Shown: positions 35,909 through 45,185 of the stretch, piece by piece
How the letters are laid out: each line of letters starts with the position of its first letter
How positions within the stretch are numbered: the stretch's first letter is position 1
From: Pseudomonas putida
GTDB lineage: Bacteria; Pseudomonadota; Gammaproteobacteria; Pseudomonadales; Pseudomonadaceae
Assembly: GCF_001636055.1 (NCBI RefSeq)
Contig: NZ_CP011789.1
Coordinates: 4,650,001-4,714,000 of the forward strand
Direction: 5' to 3'
Length of the DNA stretch: 64,000 nt
Translations under genes and position numbers: made by a program
The notes under the pieces: generated by a model
The model's input: the letters and a program-made list of their open reading frames with translations, nothing else
The model's database searches: none
Told to the model about the DNA's origin: nothing

Positions 35909-36958
35909 TTAATCGCTCGCCCTTCGCCTCAACCACTGATCACGCCCCAACGCTACGAGCACACCCATAGCCAGACCCGCGAATACCCCCAGTGCCATGA
36001 TGATTGCCTTACGCGGCTTTATCGGCTTGTCGGGCTGAAAGACTGGCCCGTCCTGCTGGTACATTGCGACCAGCGCTGGGTCGATCTTGAGATTACGCAT
36101 GAAGATCAGCCTTTCCTGTTTCTCGCGCAACCCCGGGATGTAGGGATCATCCGACGCACGAGACTCAAGGTTGGCGATCTCTGCCTCCAGCGCTCGGGAG
36201 CCGCGCATGTAGATCAGAGAGCCACCCATGCCAGCAGACACCTCGTTGGATAATGCACTCGAAATGATCGGCGGTTTCTCCAGACCGATGGACTTTGCCA
36301 CTCGCAACGCCTCATTGAGCTTGGCGATCTGATCTGTACGCTGATTAAACGCGCTGGCTCGCGAAGCCTGTATCTGCTGCTCCAGGTTATCCGCCATGAT
36401 TGAAATGTCGCTACGGGTACCGCCAAGCAGCTCATCTTTCGCTCGGTCCGCAGCCATTTCGGCATAGCTGGACACCCAGTTGGCAGCGAGTTGCGGATCT
36501 TCGACGTCCGCAGTGATAACAAAGCGATCAGGCATGTCCCTCGCCGCCTGGGCCACCGTCAGCATGCTATTGAATTGGGCAAACAGCGCATCACGCGAGC
36601 CCTTCCTATCCTCTTCGCTCAGCGTTGAAAGAAAGGCCCCACGGAAGAACTTCTCACGCACCGCTTCAGACTGCAGCGCTCTCAGGTAAACGCTATAGAC
36701 GTCTTTGGCGCTAAGCGGCTGGAGCCCCGTACCCTCACCACGACCAAAATTGAGCTGCGCCACATCATTCTGTGCTGGAGGCCGAATGTAGAGCTTTGCC
36801 TCATAGACCGGCGAAGCGAGCACCACATAAATCATGGCCAGGCCAATCACCGCTGCCGCGACTATCCCCCCCCAGAATTTCTGCCGCCAGACCCCCTGCA
36901 CAAGCTCAAGCAAATCAATCTCATCATCACCACTCAGGCGCTCGCGTTCATTGCGCAT
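35909..36958 (-). CDS. wzz: Polysaccharide chain-length regulator Wzz (shorter copy)
   Basis: 349 residues, the usual O-antigen Wzz size. Start MRNERERLSGDDEIDLLEL, helix 1 near 30-49, periplasmic VYEAKLYIRPP segment, a coiled-coil body, and the PDKPIKPRKAIIMALGVFAG motif ahead of helix 2 with a short basic tail. A GGAAA-type binding site precedes ATG 36958. A wzz gene beside ihfB is the standard left border of the O-specific antigen locus in Pseudomonas. It and the longer copy differ clearly in sequence, so they are not a recent duplication. Confidence 0.92.
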   Translation of the reverse strand: MRNERERLSGDDEIDLLELVQGVWRQKFWGGIVAAAVIGLAMIYVVLASPVYEAKLYIRPPAQNDVAQLNFGRGEGTGLQPLSAKDVYSVYLRALQSEAVREKFFRGAFLSTLSEEDRKGSRDALFAQFNSMLTVAQAARDMPDRFVITADVEDPQLAANWVSSYAEMAADRAKDELLGGTRSDISIMADNLEQQIQASRASAFNQRTDQIAKLNEALRVAKSIGLEKPPIISSALSNEVSAGMGGSLIYMRGSRALEAEIANLESRASDDPYIPGLREKQERLIFMRNLKIDPALVAMYQQDGPVFQPDKPIKPRKAIIMALGVFAGLAMGVLVALGRDQWLRRRASD

Positions 36959-37568
36959 TTAGTCTTTTTTTCCTTGGGTCCGTCTAATCACTTCAACACA
37001 GGGGATGACCGCCAAACCTTGACGCCCCCTTCCAGCCAAGCGTAGCGGCAATATCAACACGCGTGCCAGCTTTACCGTGTAGCATTATTCGGAAGTAGAG
37101 AGACTTTGAGGTTAGAAGTTCCCCAGACCTGCGCCAACTGAGCGATTTCCGTCCGATTGCCAGCCAGCCGATAGGCCCGCTCCAGCATCAAGAGCAACAG
37201 CTTTACCGAAGGCGTACGGCAGAGAACCGGCCCACGAAAGCCTGCGTCCAGCAGGGAACGCATGCCAAGGGCGTGATCAAAGTGCTTGTGGGGAGCAGCC
37301 AGTGCCTCAACAACCCAGGTTTTGAATCTTGAGCCAAAGCAGGCGCCGAAATGGGCATCGACCCCCTGCCCACCCCAGTCGACGAGCGACCGGATGCCGA
37401 GTCAAGATGCGCTTCGTGACAGGGCCCCTTACGCCCGCCGCCATGAAGGGAAATATTGGGAAAGTGTATATTCCTGCCCACTTGCACAGCCCACTGATTG
37501 GATACCTGATATGTATTTGAGTGGCTGCGTGTAAAGGCGCATATCCCCAAACCGTACAGGCTCTTTCT
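36959..37568. other. 610-base spacer between lapA and wzz with a decayed coding fragment
   Basis: Apart from the open fragment at 37072-37401 I see no gene. The part next to wzz (36959-37070) should carry its promoter. The part next to lapA has no obvious terminator hairpin; lapA has no recognisable T-rich stem-loop directly after its stop. Confidence 0.5.
37072..37401 (-). pseudogene. Unrecognised C-terminal protein fragment without a start
   Basis: A minus-strand frame open for 109 codons. It begins right after a stop codon at 37402-37404 with LGIRSLVDWGGQGVDAHFGA and ends GTSNLKVSLLPNNATR. It contains an ALGMRSLLDAGFRGPVL stretch and a helical LLLLMLERAYRLAGNRTEIA segment that look like real protein rather than random sequence, yet there is no ribosome binding site or good start. 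It is probably the tail of a lost gene. I could not assign the family. Confidence 0.35.
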
Positions 37569-37832
37569 CTAATTACTAGCGGGTGCAGCCTGACGCATCG
37601 ATGCACGGATCTTGCGCTTGCTGCGCTGAACGCCATAAGCCCCCAGCAAGGGGCCAATAGCCAGGCCAACCACCAGGGCAGCCATCACTGGCACCGCCAC
37701 CGGCAAAGCCGGGGCCGACCAACCGAAGAACATCAGCGAAACAGCCTGCTGGTTCTCCAGCACAAAAAACAGCACTGCTGCTGCCAATAGCAGGACGAAT
37801 ACTACTGCCAGCGCACGCCTGAGGTTACGCAT
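37569..37832 (-). CDS. lapA: LapA-family (lipopolysaccharide assembly protein A) membrane protein
   Basis: 87 residues with two membrane helices: about 5-26 (LAVVFVLLLAAAVLFFVLEN) and about 44-66, then a basic tail (RSKRKIRASMRQ). The ENQQAVSLMFFGW segment after the first helix is the signature of the LapA/DUF1049 family, which works with LapB in controlling LPS synthesis in E. coli. It follows ihfB with a gap of 19 bases and is probably co-transcribed. Confidence 0.9.
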   Translation of the reverse strand: MRNLRRALAVVFVLLLAAAVLFFVLENQQAVSLMFFGWSAPALPVAVPVMAALVVGLAIGPLLGAYGVQRSKRKIRASMRQAAPASN

Positions 37833-37851
37833 CAGGTTGCTCCTTCATCGC

Positions 37852-38148
37852 TCAAGGGTGTTCGCGCTCGTCTTCATTGACCCGATCTCGCAGCTCCTTA
37901 CCCGGCTTGAAATGCGGCACGAACTTGCCTTCGAGCTCCACCGACTGGCCCGTCTTGGGATTGCGGCCTACGCGCGGCGCACGGTAGTGCAGGGAAAAAC
38001 TGCCAAATCCACGGATCTCGATACGATCTCCCGTGGCCAAACATTGCGACATTTGCTCAAGCATGGTCTTGATAGCCAACTCCACATCCTTGGACGAGAG
38101 CAGCCCCTGATGGGTGACAATACGTTCGATCAGCTCCGACTTCGTCAT
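37852..38148 (-). CDS. ihfB: Integration host factor subunit beta
   Basis: 98 residues. Bacterial histone-like fold: [10 protein letters not shown] start, the [25 protein letters not shown] beta arm region (about residues 43-63) and the [20 protein letters not shown] arm tip and C-terminal helix. The Pro that intercalates into DNA is in the arm (NPKTG). The conserved order rpsA-ihfB-lapA-wzz supports the call. A separate promoter upstream is likely because the next gene on that side runs the other way. Confidence 0.97.
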   Translation of the reverse strand: MTKSELIERIVTHQGLLSSKDVELAIKTMLEQMSQCLATGDRIEIRGFGSFSLHYRAPRVGRNPKTGQSVELEGKFVPHFKPGKELRDRVNEDEREHP

Positions 38149-38505
38149 GTTTTTCCCTTCGTTATCAAGCAGCTAGATCATTGCTTAAGGAGTTTGTAGC
38201 ACGCTCAGAGGGATTTGAACAGGGTGGTTCTTGACTTAATAAAAAAATTCAAGATTGGATTGTTAAGGAATAAGGCGAATAGCAATGCCCCACACCACCG
38301 ACCCAGGCCGACCACCAGCGCTGCGGCAGGCCGCAAAGCGGAGAAGCCGCTCGGCGGATTATTGAAATTTTCCACGTAAGCGAACCTAAGCCTCGTAAGA
38401 TTTGTCTGATAAAAAATCAGACGCATCCCATTTTGATTCGCCCTCAAAACTGATTGCAAAGTGGTTATCTACTTGCTCTTCAAGCAGTACACACAAGGAT
38501 TGTTT
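38149..38505. promoter_or_regulatory. Divergent control region between ihfB and the secreted-protein gene, with a dyad
   Basis: 357 bases without a gene. A perfect dyad GTCTGAT-AAAAA-ATCAGAC lies at 38404-38422, about 85 bases before the plus-strand gene; it could be an operator or a small hairpin. A T-rich/A-rich tract around 38230-38260 on the ihfB side is typical of a promoter area. No sharp -35/-10 pair could be fixed. Confidence 0.4.
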
Positions 38506-39099
38506 ATGCGGACCCTCTCTCTTTCACTCACCCTGGCGACCCTCATTACCACACCGGTGGCGTTCGCTCAAGGCGCTCGACAACACCAGATCTGGGAAAA
38601 GGAGCCATCCGAGTTTCTGGGTGTTCCTTTGCATGGCAACTTCAAGGCCCAGGTTCCGGAATGCCCCGAGAGCGCCGCTCGCCAAGACACACCCTGCCGC
38701 ATCAACACCTCGGAGCCTGACCGGTACGAAGTTCACGGGCTGCCCTATATCCCTATCAGCTCGGGGTACCAACTCTTCGCAAGCACAAAGGATGGCAAAA
38801 TCAGCCAATTAATGTTGACAGGAAGAGCCAGCAGCCTGGCATTGGTCGATGATTTTCTAACCGACACCCTCGGACAGCCGGGCTCAAGCCTGAGTCGCCG
38901 AATTCAACTGAGCTCAGGCGCAACCTATGAGATAAAGACCATCACATGGGAAGGCAAACAGGTCGCCGTCCGCTTTCAGCGAAACGAAAGCGATCTCAGT
39001 CGCTATGCCGTGATATTCACGCTTTCTGCCGACGACACCGTGGGGATGGGGGTAAGCACTACAGGTGACACTTCCAGCCGCACGCCCCCTAACAACTAA
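38506..39099 (+). CDS. Secreted or periplasmic protein of unknown function
   Basis: 197 residues. A clear signal peptide (LSLSLTLATLITTPVAFA followed by Gln) with cleavage near residue 21. The mature part has two Cys residues close together (EC...PC around residues 45-60) that could form a disulfide, and a beta-rich remainder (YEIKTITWEGKQVAVRFQRN). I do not recognise a family. ATG 38506 follows AAGGA; fifteen upstream in-frame codons have no binding site and would spoil the signal peptide. It lies inside the conserved rpsA-ihfB interval but in the opposite direction, convergent with rpsA. Confidence 0.75.
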   Translation: MRTLSLSLTLATLITTPVAFAQGARQHQIWEKEPSEFLGVPLHGNFKAQVPECPESAARQDTPCRINTSEPDRYEVHGLPYIPISSGYQLFASTKDGKISQLMLTGRASSLALVDDFLTDTLGQPGSSLSRRIQLSSGATYEIKTITWEGKQVAVRFQRNESDLSRYAVIFTLSADDTVGMGVSTTGDTSSRTPPNN

Positions 39100-39144
39100 T
39101 ACGAGCTTCACAACACCCGCACCATCAATCCCTGACACACAGCC

Positions 39145-39176
39145 AAAAAAAGGGCGACCCGAGGGTCGCCCTTTTT
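39145..39176. terminator. Bidirectional Rho-independent terminator
   Basis: AGGGCGACCC-GAG-GGTCGCCCT with AAAAAAA on the left and TTTTT on the right, so it can end both rpsA (minus strand) and the secreted-protein gene (plus strand). Confidence 0.93.
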
Positions 39177-39192
39177 ACCGATCAAACAGAAC

Positions 39193-40872
39193 TCAGTTCT
39201 GCTTGGCCATTGCTTCGCGCAGCAGCGCAGCCATGGTGGTGTCGGCAGCAGCTTCCGGAGCGGTGTTTTTCAGGCTCTGGATTGCTTCGCGCTCTTCAGC
39301 GTCGTCCTTCGACTTGATGGACAGGCTGATGACGCGGGACTTGCGGTCAACGCTGATGATCTTGGCTTCGATCTCTTCGCCTTCCTTCAGGACGTTACGC
39401 GCGTCTTCAACGCGGTCACGGCTGATTTCGGAAGCTTTCAGAGTAGCTTCGATGTCGTCGGCCAGAGTGACGATGGCGCCCTTGGCGTCAACTTCCTTCA
39501 CGATGCCCTTGACGATTGCACCCTTGTCGTTGACAGCAACGAAGTTGGAGAACGGATCGTCTTCCAGCTGCTTGATGCCCAGGGAGATGCGCTCGCGCTC
39601 TGGGTCAACCGACAGGATGACGGTTTCCAGCTCGTCGCCCTTCTTGAAACGACGCACGGCTTCTTCGCCGGTTTCGTTCCAGGAAATGTCGGACAGGTGA
39701 ACCAGACCATCGATGCCGCCGTCCAGACCGATGAAGATACCGAAGTCGGTGATCGACTTGATGGTACCGGTGATCTTGTCACCCTTGTTGAACTGGCCGG
39801 AGAAGTCTTCCCATGGGTTGGATTTGCACTGCTTGATACCCAGGGAGATACGACGACGCTCTTCGTCGATGTCCAGAACCATGACTTCCACTTCGTCGCC
39901 AACCTGAACGACTTTCGACGGGTGGATGTTCTTGTTGGTCCAGTCCATTTCGGAAACGTGTACCAGGCCTTCGACACCCTCTTCCAGCTCGGCGAAGCAG
40001 CCGTAGTCGGTCAGGTTGGTGACGCGAGCGGTAACACGAGTACCTTCTGGGTAGCGGGAAGTGATAGCAACCCACGGATCTTCGCCCATCTGCTTCAGAC
40101 CCAGCGAAACGCGGTTGCGCTCACGGTCGAACTTCAGAACGCGAACGTCGACTTCGTCACCAACGTTGACGATTTCCGACGGGTGCTTGATGCGCTTCCA
40201 GGCCATGTCGGTGATGTGCAGCAGGCCGTCGATGCCGCCCAGGTCCACGAAGGCACCGTAGTCGGTGAGGTTCTTGACGATACCTTTGACCTGTTGGCCT
40301 TCCTGCAGGGTTTCCAGCAGGGCTTCGCGCTCGGCGCTGTTCTCGGCTTCCAGCACGCTGCGACGGGAAACGACAACGTTGTTGCGCTTCTGGTCCAGCT
40401 TGATGACCTTGAATTCCAGCTCTTTGCCTTCCAGGTGGGTGGTGTCACGCACTGGGCGGACATCAACCAGGGAGCCCGGCAGGAACGCACGGATGCCGTT
40501 AACGTCGACAGTGAAGCCGCCCTTAACCTTACCGTTGATAACGCCCTTGACCACTTCTTCGGCAGCGAAAGCAGCTTCCAGAACAATCCAGCACTCGGCG
40601 CGCTTGGCTTTTTCACGGGACAGCTTGGTTTCGCCAAAGCCGTCTTCGACCGCGTCCAGCGCAACGTGAACTTCGTCACCGACCTTGATGGTCAGCTCGC
40701 CAGCTTCGTTGTAGAACTGCTCGAGCGGGATGACGCCCTCGGACTTCAGACCAGCGTGAACGGTAACCCAGTCGCCGTCGATGTCGACAACGATACCGGT
40801 GATGATTGCGCCCGGCTGAAGATTGAGGGTTTTCAGGCTTTCTTCAAAGAGTTCTGCAAAGCTTTCGCTCAT
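39193..40872 (-). CDS. rpsA: 30S ribosomal protein S1
   Basis: 559 residues with six S1 RNA-binding repeats, beginning near residues 21, 105, 190, 275, 362 and 449 (for example [55 protein letters not shown]). Repeats 1-2 bind the ribosome and 3-6 bind mRNA in E. coli S1. ATG 40872 ([12 protein letters not shown]) is the family start; the longer open frame upstream is not used. Codon choice is of the highly expressed type. It lies 124 bases after cmk, as in most gamma-proteobacteria. Confidence 0.98.
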   Translation of the reverse strand: MSESFAELFEESLKTLNLQPGAIITGIVVDIDGDWVTVHAGLKSEGVIPLEQFYNEAGELTIKVGDEVHVALDAVEDGFGETKLSREKAKRAECWIVLEAAFAAEEVVKGVINGKVKGGFTVDVNGIRAFLPGSLVDVRPVRDTTHLEGKELEFKVIKLDQKRNNVVVSRRSVLEAENSAEREALLETLQEGQQVKGIVKNLTDYGAFVDLGGIDGLLHITDMAWKRIKHPSEIVNVGDEVDVRVLKFDRERNRVSLGLKQMGEDPWVAITSRYPEGTRVTARVTNLTDYGCFAELEEGVEGLVHVSEMDWTNKNIHPSKVVQVGDEVEVMVLDIDEERRRISLGIKQCKSNPWEDFSGQFNKGDKITGTIKSITDFGIFIGLDGGIDGLVHLSDISWNETGEEAVRRFKKGDELETVILSVDPERERISLGIKQLEDDPFSNFVAVNDKGAIVKGIVKEVDAKGAIVTLADDIEATLKASEISRDRVEDARNVLKEGEEIEAKIISVDRKSRVISLSIKSKDDAEEREAIQSLKNTAPEAAADTTMAALLREAMAKQN

Positions 40873-40996
40873 TTTAATTCCTGTAAATTCGGGCGAGACA
40901 GACGCCCATCGCCACATTCCAGACAATGTGGGTTTCGTTTAAGTAAAGGAAAGCGGGCAGGACGTTGACTGGTGCCCCTGCCTGCTTTCCTGGCGA

Positions 40997-41683
40997 TCAG
41001 AGCAGGTCGCGCAATGCGAGCTCGCTTCTGATCCGTTGCAGCACCTGCTCGATGGACAACTCGGTAGAGTCCAGCTGGATTGCATCGGCCGCCGGCTTGA
41101 GCGGGGCCACTGCGCGCTGGGTGTCGCGCTCATCGCGCGCACGAATCTCATCTAGCAGACTCGACAGACTAACATCTTCGCCTTTGCCCTTCAACTGCAG
41201 GTAACGGCGGCGGGCGCGTTCCTCGGCACTGGCAGTGAGAAACACCTTCAGTGGCGCATCGGGAAACACCACGGTGCCCATGTCACGACCGTCGGCGATC
41301 AAACCCGGCGCTTCGCGGAAGGCGCGCTGGCGCTGCAGCAGCGCCTCGCGCACCGCTGGCAGAGAAGCGACCATCGAGGCGCCCGCCCCTACCGTTTCGG
41401 TACGGATCACATTGCTCACATCCTCACCTTCGAGAATGATCTGCTGCAGCTTGCCCGGCTCGGCAGCGATGAACTGCACGTCCAGGTGGGCGGCAAGCGC
41501 CTTGAGCAACTCTTCGTTGGTCAGGTCGACGCCATGGTTCGAGGCATTGAACGCCAGCAGGCGATACAACGCTCCGGAATCCAGCAGCCGCCAGCCAAGC
41601 TCGCGTGCCAGCAGGCCAGCGACCGTGCCCTTGCCCGAGCCGCTTGGCCCGTCGATGGTGATGACCGGCGCCTGCGAATTCAC
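40997..41683 (-). CDS. cmk: Cytidylate kinase
   Basis: 228 residues. Phosphorylates CMP/dCMP. P-loop [14 protein letters not shown] at about residues 9-22, [22 protein letters not shown] (CMP binding) and [17 protein letters not shown] lid region are all intact. The start is GTG 41683 ([11 protein letters not shown]), which overlaps the tyrA-aroA stop as GTGA; the longer open frame begins inside the preceding gene and is discounted. Co-transcribed with the aromatic amino acid genes. Confidence 0.96.
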   Translation of the reverse strand: MNSQAPVITIDGPSGSGKGTVAGLLARELGWRLLDSGALYRLLAFNASNHGVDLTNEELLKALAAHLDVQFIAAEPGKLQQIILEGEDVSNVIRTETVGAGASMVASLPAVREALLQRQRAFREAPGLIADGRDMGTVVFPDAPLKVFLTASAEERARRRYLQLKGKGEDVSLSSLLDEIRARDERDTQRAVAPLKPAADAIQLDSTELSIEQVLQRIRSELALRDLL

Positions 41684-43917
41684 GACTTGCCCTCTTGCGC
41701 CACGCGGATGCCGACTTCGGCACAAAGCGCCAGGAAGTTGGGGAAGGAGGTGGCGACGTTGGCGCAGTCGTGAATACGGATCGGCGCACTGGCACGCAGC
41801 GAGGCAATGCTGAAGGCCATGGAGATCCGGTGATCACCGTGACCGTGGACCTCACCGCCACCAATCTGGCCGCCGTCGATGATGATGCCGTCCGGGGTCG
41901 GCTCGCACTTCACGCCCAGGGCGATCAGGCCATCAGCCATGACCTGGATACGGTCCGACTCCTTGACCCGCAGCTCCTCGGCGCCGCGCAGCACGGTACG
42001 CCCTTCGGCGCAGGCCGCAGCGACGAACAGCACCGGGAATTCGTCGATGGCCAGCGGCACCAGATCTTCCGGAATCTCGATACCCTTGAGTTTTGCGCCA
42101 CGCACGCGCAGGTCGGCGACAGGCTCGCCACCGACTTCACGCTGGTTCTCCAGGGTGATGTCACCCCCCATCAGGCGCAGGATGTCGATTACGCCGGTGC
42201 GGGTCGGGTTGATGCCGACGTGCTCCAGCACCAGTTCCGAACCTTCGGCGATGGACGCTGCGACCAGGAAGAAGGCCGAGGACGAGATATCGGCTGGCAC
42301 TTCGATCCGAGTGGCAGTCAGCTTGCCGCCGGACTGCAGCGAGGCGACAGGGCCATTGCTCTGCACGCTGTAGCCAAAGCCGCGCAGCATGCGCTCGGTG
42401 TGATCACGGGTCGGTGCCGGCTCGGTGACGGTGGTAGTGCCTTCGGCGTACAGGCCAGCCAGCAGCAGGCAGGACTTAACCTGGGCACTGGCCATCGGCA
42501 GGGTGTAGTTCAGCGCCTTGAGCTTCTGGCCACCGCGAATGGTCAGCGGTGGGCGCCCCTCGGGGCCGGTCTCGACCACGGCGCCCATCTCGCGCAACGG
42601 ATTGGCCACGCGGTTCATCGGACGCTTGGACAGCGAAGCGTCACCGGTCATGGTCACGTCGAACGGCTGTGCGGCCAGCAGGCCCGACAGCAGGCGCATC
42701 GAGGTCCCGGAGTTACCCAGGTAGATCGGACCAGGTGGCGGCTTCAGGCCGTGCAGGCCGACACCATGAATGGTGACGCGGCCGTGGTGCGGCCCCTCGA
42801 TGACCACACCCATGTCGCGGAAGGCTTGCAAGGTCGCCAGGGCGTCTTCTCCCTCGAGGAAGCCTTCGACTTCAGTGGTGCCCTCGGCCAGCGAGCCGAG
42901 CATGATCGAGCGGTGGGAAATCGATTTGTCGCCCGGTACGCGAATCCGTCCGGACACGCGGCCACCAGGTTGGGCCAGGAAGATCAGGTCGTTGGCGTTC
43001 ATAGCGTCCACATAGGCCCGGCGGGCCAGGATTTTACTGAAATGCTCGCGGGCGACCCGAGCGCGGGTGAATACACCCAGCAGCTGGTGCCCGTCCCCTG
43101 CATCGACCGCGTCGCGCAAGGCGTCGAGATCGCTGCGAAATGTATCCAGCGTGCGCAGGACAGCGTCGCGATTGGCGAGGAAGATGTCATGCCACATGAT
43201 CGGGTCGCTGCCAGCGATTCTCGTGAAATCGCGGAACCCTCCCGCAGCGTACCGGAAGATGTCGAGGTTTTCATTGCGTTTGGCCAGCGAATCCACCAGG
43301 CCGAACGCCAGCAGGTGCGGAAGGTGGCTGGTGGCCGCCAGGACTTCGTCATGACGCTCGACCGGCATGTGCTCGACATCGGCCTCCAGCGCGCGCCACA
43401 GGCGATCGACCAGGGCCAGGGCTGCCGGATCGGTTTCGGCGAGCGGCGTGAGGATCACCTTGTGACGACGGAACAGTGCAGCATTGGAAGCCTCCACACC
43501 GCTCTGCTCGGACCCTGCGATCGGATGGCCGGGTACGAAACGCGCCAGACGCTCCCCGAACACGGCCCGCGCGGCACGCACCACATTGCCCTTGGCGCTG
43601 CCGACATCGGTGATCACCGCAGCCCCCAGGTCGAGCGACGCCAGGCGGGCCAGAAGCTTTTCCATGGCCAGGATCGGTACCGCCAGCTGGATCACGTCAG
43701 CACCGACACAGGCCGCGGCCAGATCCTCTTCGCAGCGGTCGACCACGCCGAGGGCGACAGCCTGCTTGCGCGACTGGGCATCCAGGTCGACACCGACCAC
43801 TTCACGGCACAGGCCGCTTTCACGCAGACCCTTGGCGAAGGAACCACCGATCAGGCCGAGGCCGACGACGACCAGGCGATTGATGAGCGGTGCGGGTTTG
43901 TTTACAGCATTAACCAC
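41680..43917 (-). CDS. tyrA-aroA: Bifunctional prephenate dehydrogenase / EPSP synthase (TyrA-AroA fusion)
   Basis: 745 residues. Residues 1 to about 295 are TyrA: NAD motif [28 protein letters not shown], and [19 protein letters not shown]. From about 300 the chain is Aro[66 protein letters not shown] and the C-terminal [10 protein letters not shown] and [10 protein letters not shown] motifs. It therefore serves both tyrosine synthesis and the shikimate pathway. The fusion is known in Pseudomonas. The start is GTG 43917. A hisC2 gene, which precedes tyrA in P. aeruginosa, is absent here. Confidence 0.95.
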   Translation of the reverse strand: MVNAVNKPAPLINRLVVVGLGLIGGSFAKGLRESGLCREVVGVDLDAQSRKQAVALGVVDRCEEDLAAACVGADVIQLAVPILAMEKLLARLASLDLGAAVITDVGSAKGNVVRAARAVFGERLARFVPGHPIAGSEQSGVEASNAALFRRHKVILTPLAETDPAALALVDRLWRALEADVEHMPVERHDEVLAATSHLPHLLAFGLVDSLAKRNENLDIFRYAAGGFRDFTRIAGSDPIMWHDIFLANRDAVLRTLDTFRSDLDALRDAVDAGDGHQLLGVFTRARVAREHFSKILARRAYVDAMNANDLIFLAQPGGRVSGRIRVPGDKSISHRSIMLGSLAEGTTEVEGFLEGEDALATLQAFRDMGVVIEGPHHGRVTIHGVGLHGLKPPPGPIYLGNSGTSMRLLSGLLAAQPFDVTMTGDASLSKRPMNRVANPLREMGAVVETGPEGRPPLTIRGGQKLKALNYTLPMASAQVKSCLLLAGLYAEGTTTVTEPAPTRDHTERMLRGFGYSVQSNGPVASLQSGGKLTATRIEVPADISSSAFFLVAASIAEGSELVLEHVGINPTRTGVIDILRLMGGDITLENQREVGGEPVADLRVRGAKLKGIEIPEDLVPLAIDEFPVLFVAAACAEGRTVLRGAEELRVKESDRIQVMADGLIALGVKCEPTPDGIIIDGGQIGGGEVHGHGDHRISMAFSIASLRASAPIRIHDCANVATSFPNFLALCAEVGIRVAQEGKS

Positions 43918-44025
43918 GAGTGCGAACCCTGTTCAGAACAGCAACATGTGCCAAATTACAGCCTACAGATGGGCAGGACGAACCCGCACTATAGGTCCGA
44001 CGCCACTCTCACGGGTAACGTGAAA

Positions 44026-44074
44026 CCTGTGGGAGCGGGCTGGTCCCGCGATGGAGCGCAAAGCGCTCCCACCC
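44026..44074. repeat. REP-type palindrome between pheA and tyrA-aroA
   Basis: CCTGTGGGAGCGGGCTGGTC begins a nested palindrome closed by AAGCGCTCCCAC; it has the Pseudomonas REP core (gtgggagcg). It fills part of the 173-base gap between two genes of the same operon. Confidence 0.7.
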
Positions 44075-44090
44075 ACGGGCAACAATAAAT

Positions 44091-45185
44091 TCAGAGCACA
44101 GCCTTCGGATAAGACCCCAGCACCTTCAACGCCACGGCCTCCTGGCTGATCTTCTCCAGCACCGCCTTGATCAACGGATCGCGGTGGTGGCCAACGAAGT
44201 CGATGAAGAACACGTAGGTCCACTTGCCGCTGCGCGACGGGCGGGTCTCGATGCGGGTCAGGTCGATGCCGTTATCGTGGAATGGCACCAGCAGCTCATG
44301 CAGCGCCCCTGGCTTGTTGCTCATCGAAACGATGATCGAGGTCTTGTCGTCGCCGGTTGGCGGCACTTCCTGGTTACCGATCATCAGGAAGCGCGTGGAG
44401 TTGTCCGGACGGTCTTCGATCTTCTCGGCCAGACGGGTCAAACCATAAAGATTGGCTGCCATGTCACCGGCGATCGCCGCCGAATTCCACTCGCCCTTGA
44501 CCCGTTTGGCCGCCTCGGCATTGCTAGAAACTGCAACGCGCTCGACGTTCGGGTAGTGCGCGTCCAGCCACTTGCGGCACTGGGCCAACGATTGGGCGTG
44601 CGAGTAGATACGGGTGATGCTGTCGGTCTTGGTGTTTTCGCCCACCAGCAGGTGGTGGTGGATGCGTAGCTCGACCTCGCCACAGATCACCATGTCGTGC
44701 TCAAGGAAGCTGTCCAGCGTGTGGCTGACCGCGCCTTCGGTGGAGTTTTCCACCGGCACCACGCCGAAGTTGACCGCGCCGGCCGCCACTTCGCGGAACA
44801 CTTCATCGATGGCCGCCATCGGACGGCTGATCACCGCATGACCGAAGTGCTTCATGGCCGCAGCCTGGGTGAAGGTGCCCTCGGGGCCGAGGTAGGCAAT
44901 CTTCAACGGCTCTTCCAGCGCCAGGCACGACGACATGATTTCGCGGAACAGACGCGCCATCTCCTCGTTACCCAACGGCCCCTTGTTGCGCTCCATGACG
45001 CGCTTGAGCACTGCAGCCTCACGCTCAGGACGGTAGAACACCGGCTTCTCGCCTTCGGCGAGCGAAGCGGTCTTGACCCGCGCCACTTCTTCGGCGCAGC
45101 GGGCACGATCGCTGATCAGCTCGAGGATTTTCTCGTCGAGGCTGTCAATGCGAACGCGCAGGGCCTTGAGTTCCTGTTCGGACAT
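44091..45185 (-). CDS. pheA: Chorismate mutase / prephenate dehydratase (P-protein)
   Basis: 364 residues. AroQ chorismate mutase at about 1-90 (ALRVRIDSLDEKILELISDR), prephenate dehydratase at about 95-275 (IAYLGPEGTFTQAAAMKHFG, VPVENSTEGAVSHTLDSF, DNSTRFLMIG) and a C-terminal ACT domain (about 285-364) with the phenylalanine-binding RIETRPSRSGKWTYVFFID region. Feedback inhibition by Phe is expected. ATG 45185 shares its A with the serC stop (TGATG); the longer upstream frame lies within serC. Confidence 0.96.
   Translation of the reverse strand: MSEQELKALRVRIDSLDEKILELISDRARCAEEVARVKTASLAEGEKPVFYRPEREAAVLKRVMERNKGPLGNEEMARLFREIMSSCLALEEPLKIAYLGPEGTFTQAAAMKHFGHAVISRPMAAIDEVFREVAAGAVNFGVVPVENSTEGAVSHTLDSFLEHDMVICGEVELRIHHHLLVGENTKTDSITRIYSHAQSLAQCRKWLDAHYPNVERVAVSSNAEAAKRVKGEWNSAAIAGDMAANLYGLTRLAEKIEDRPDNSTRFLMIGNQEVPPTGDDKTSIIVSMSNKPGALHELLVPFHDNGIDLTRIETRPSRSGKWTYVFFIDFVGHHRDPLIKAVLEKISQEAVALKVLGSYPKAVL

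Noticed and set aside
39697..40968. Plus-strand frame of 423 codons across rpsA
   Set aside because: Complement of the S1 repeats; its repeated look is only the mirror of the rpsA repeats.
41695..44088. Open frame of about 797 codons on the plus strand across tyrA-aroA
   Set aside because: Antisense shadow of a gene with clear TyrA and AroA motifs; the translated sequence has no family pattern.
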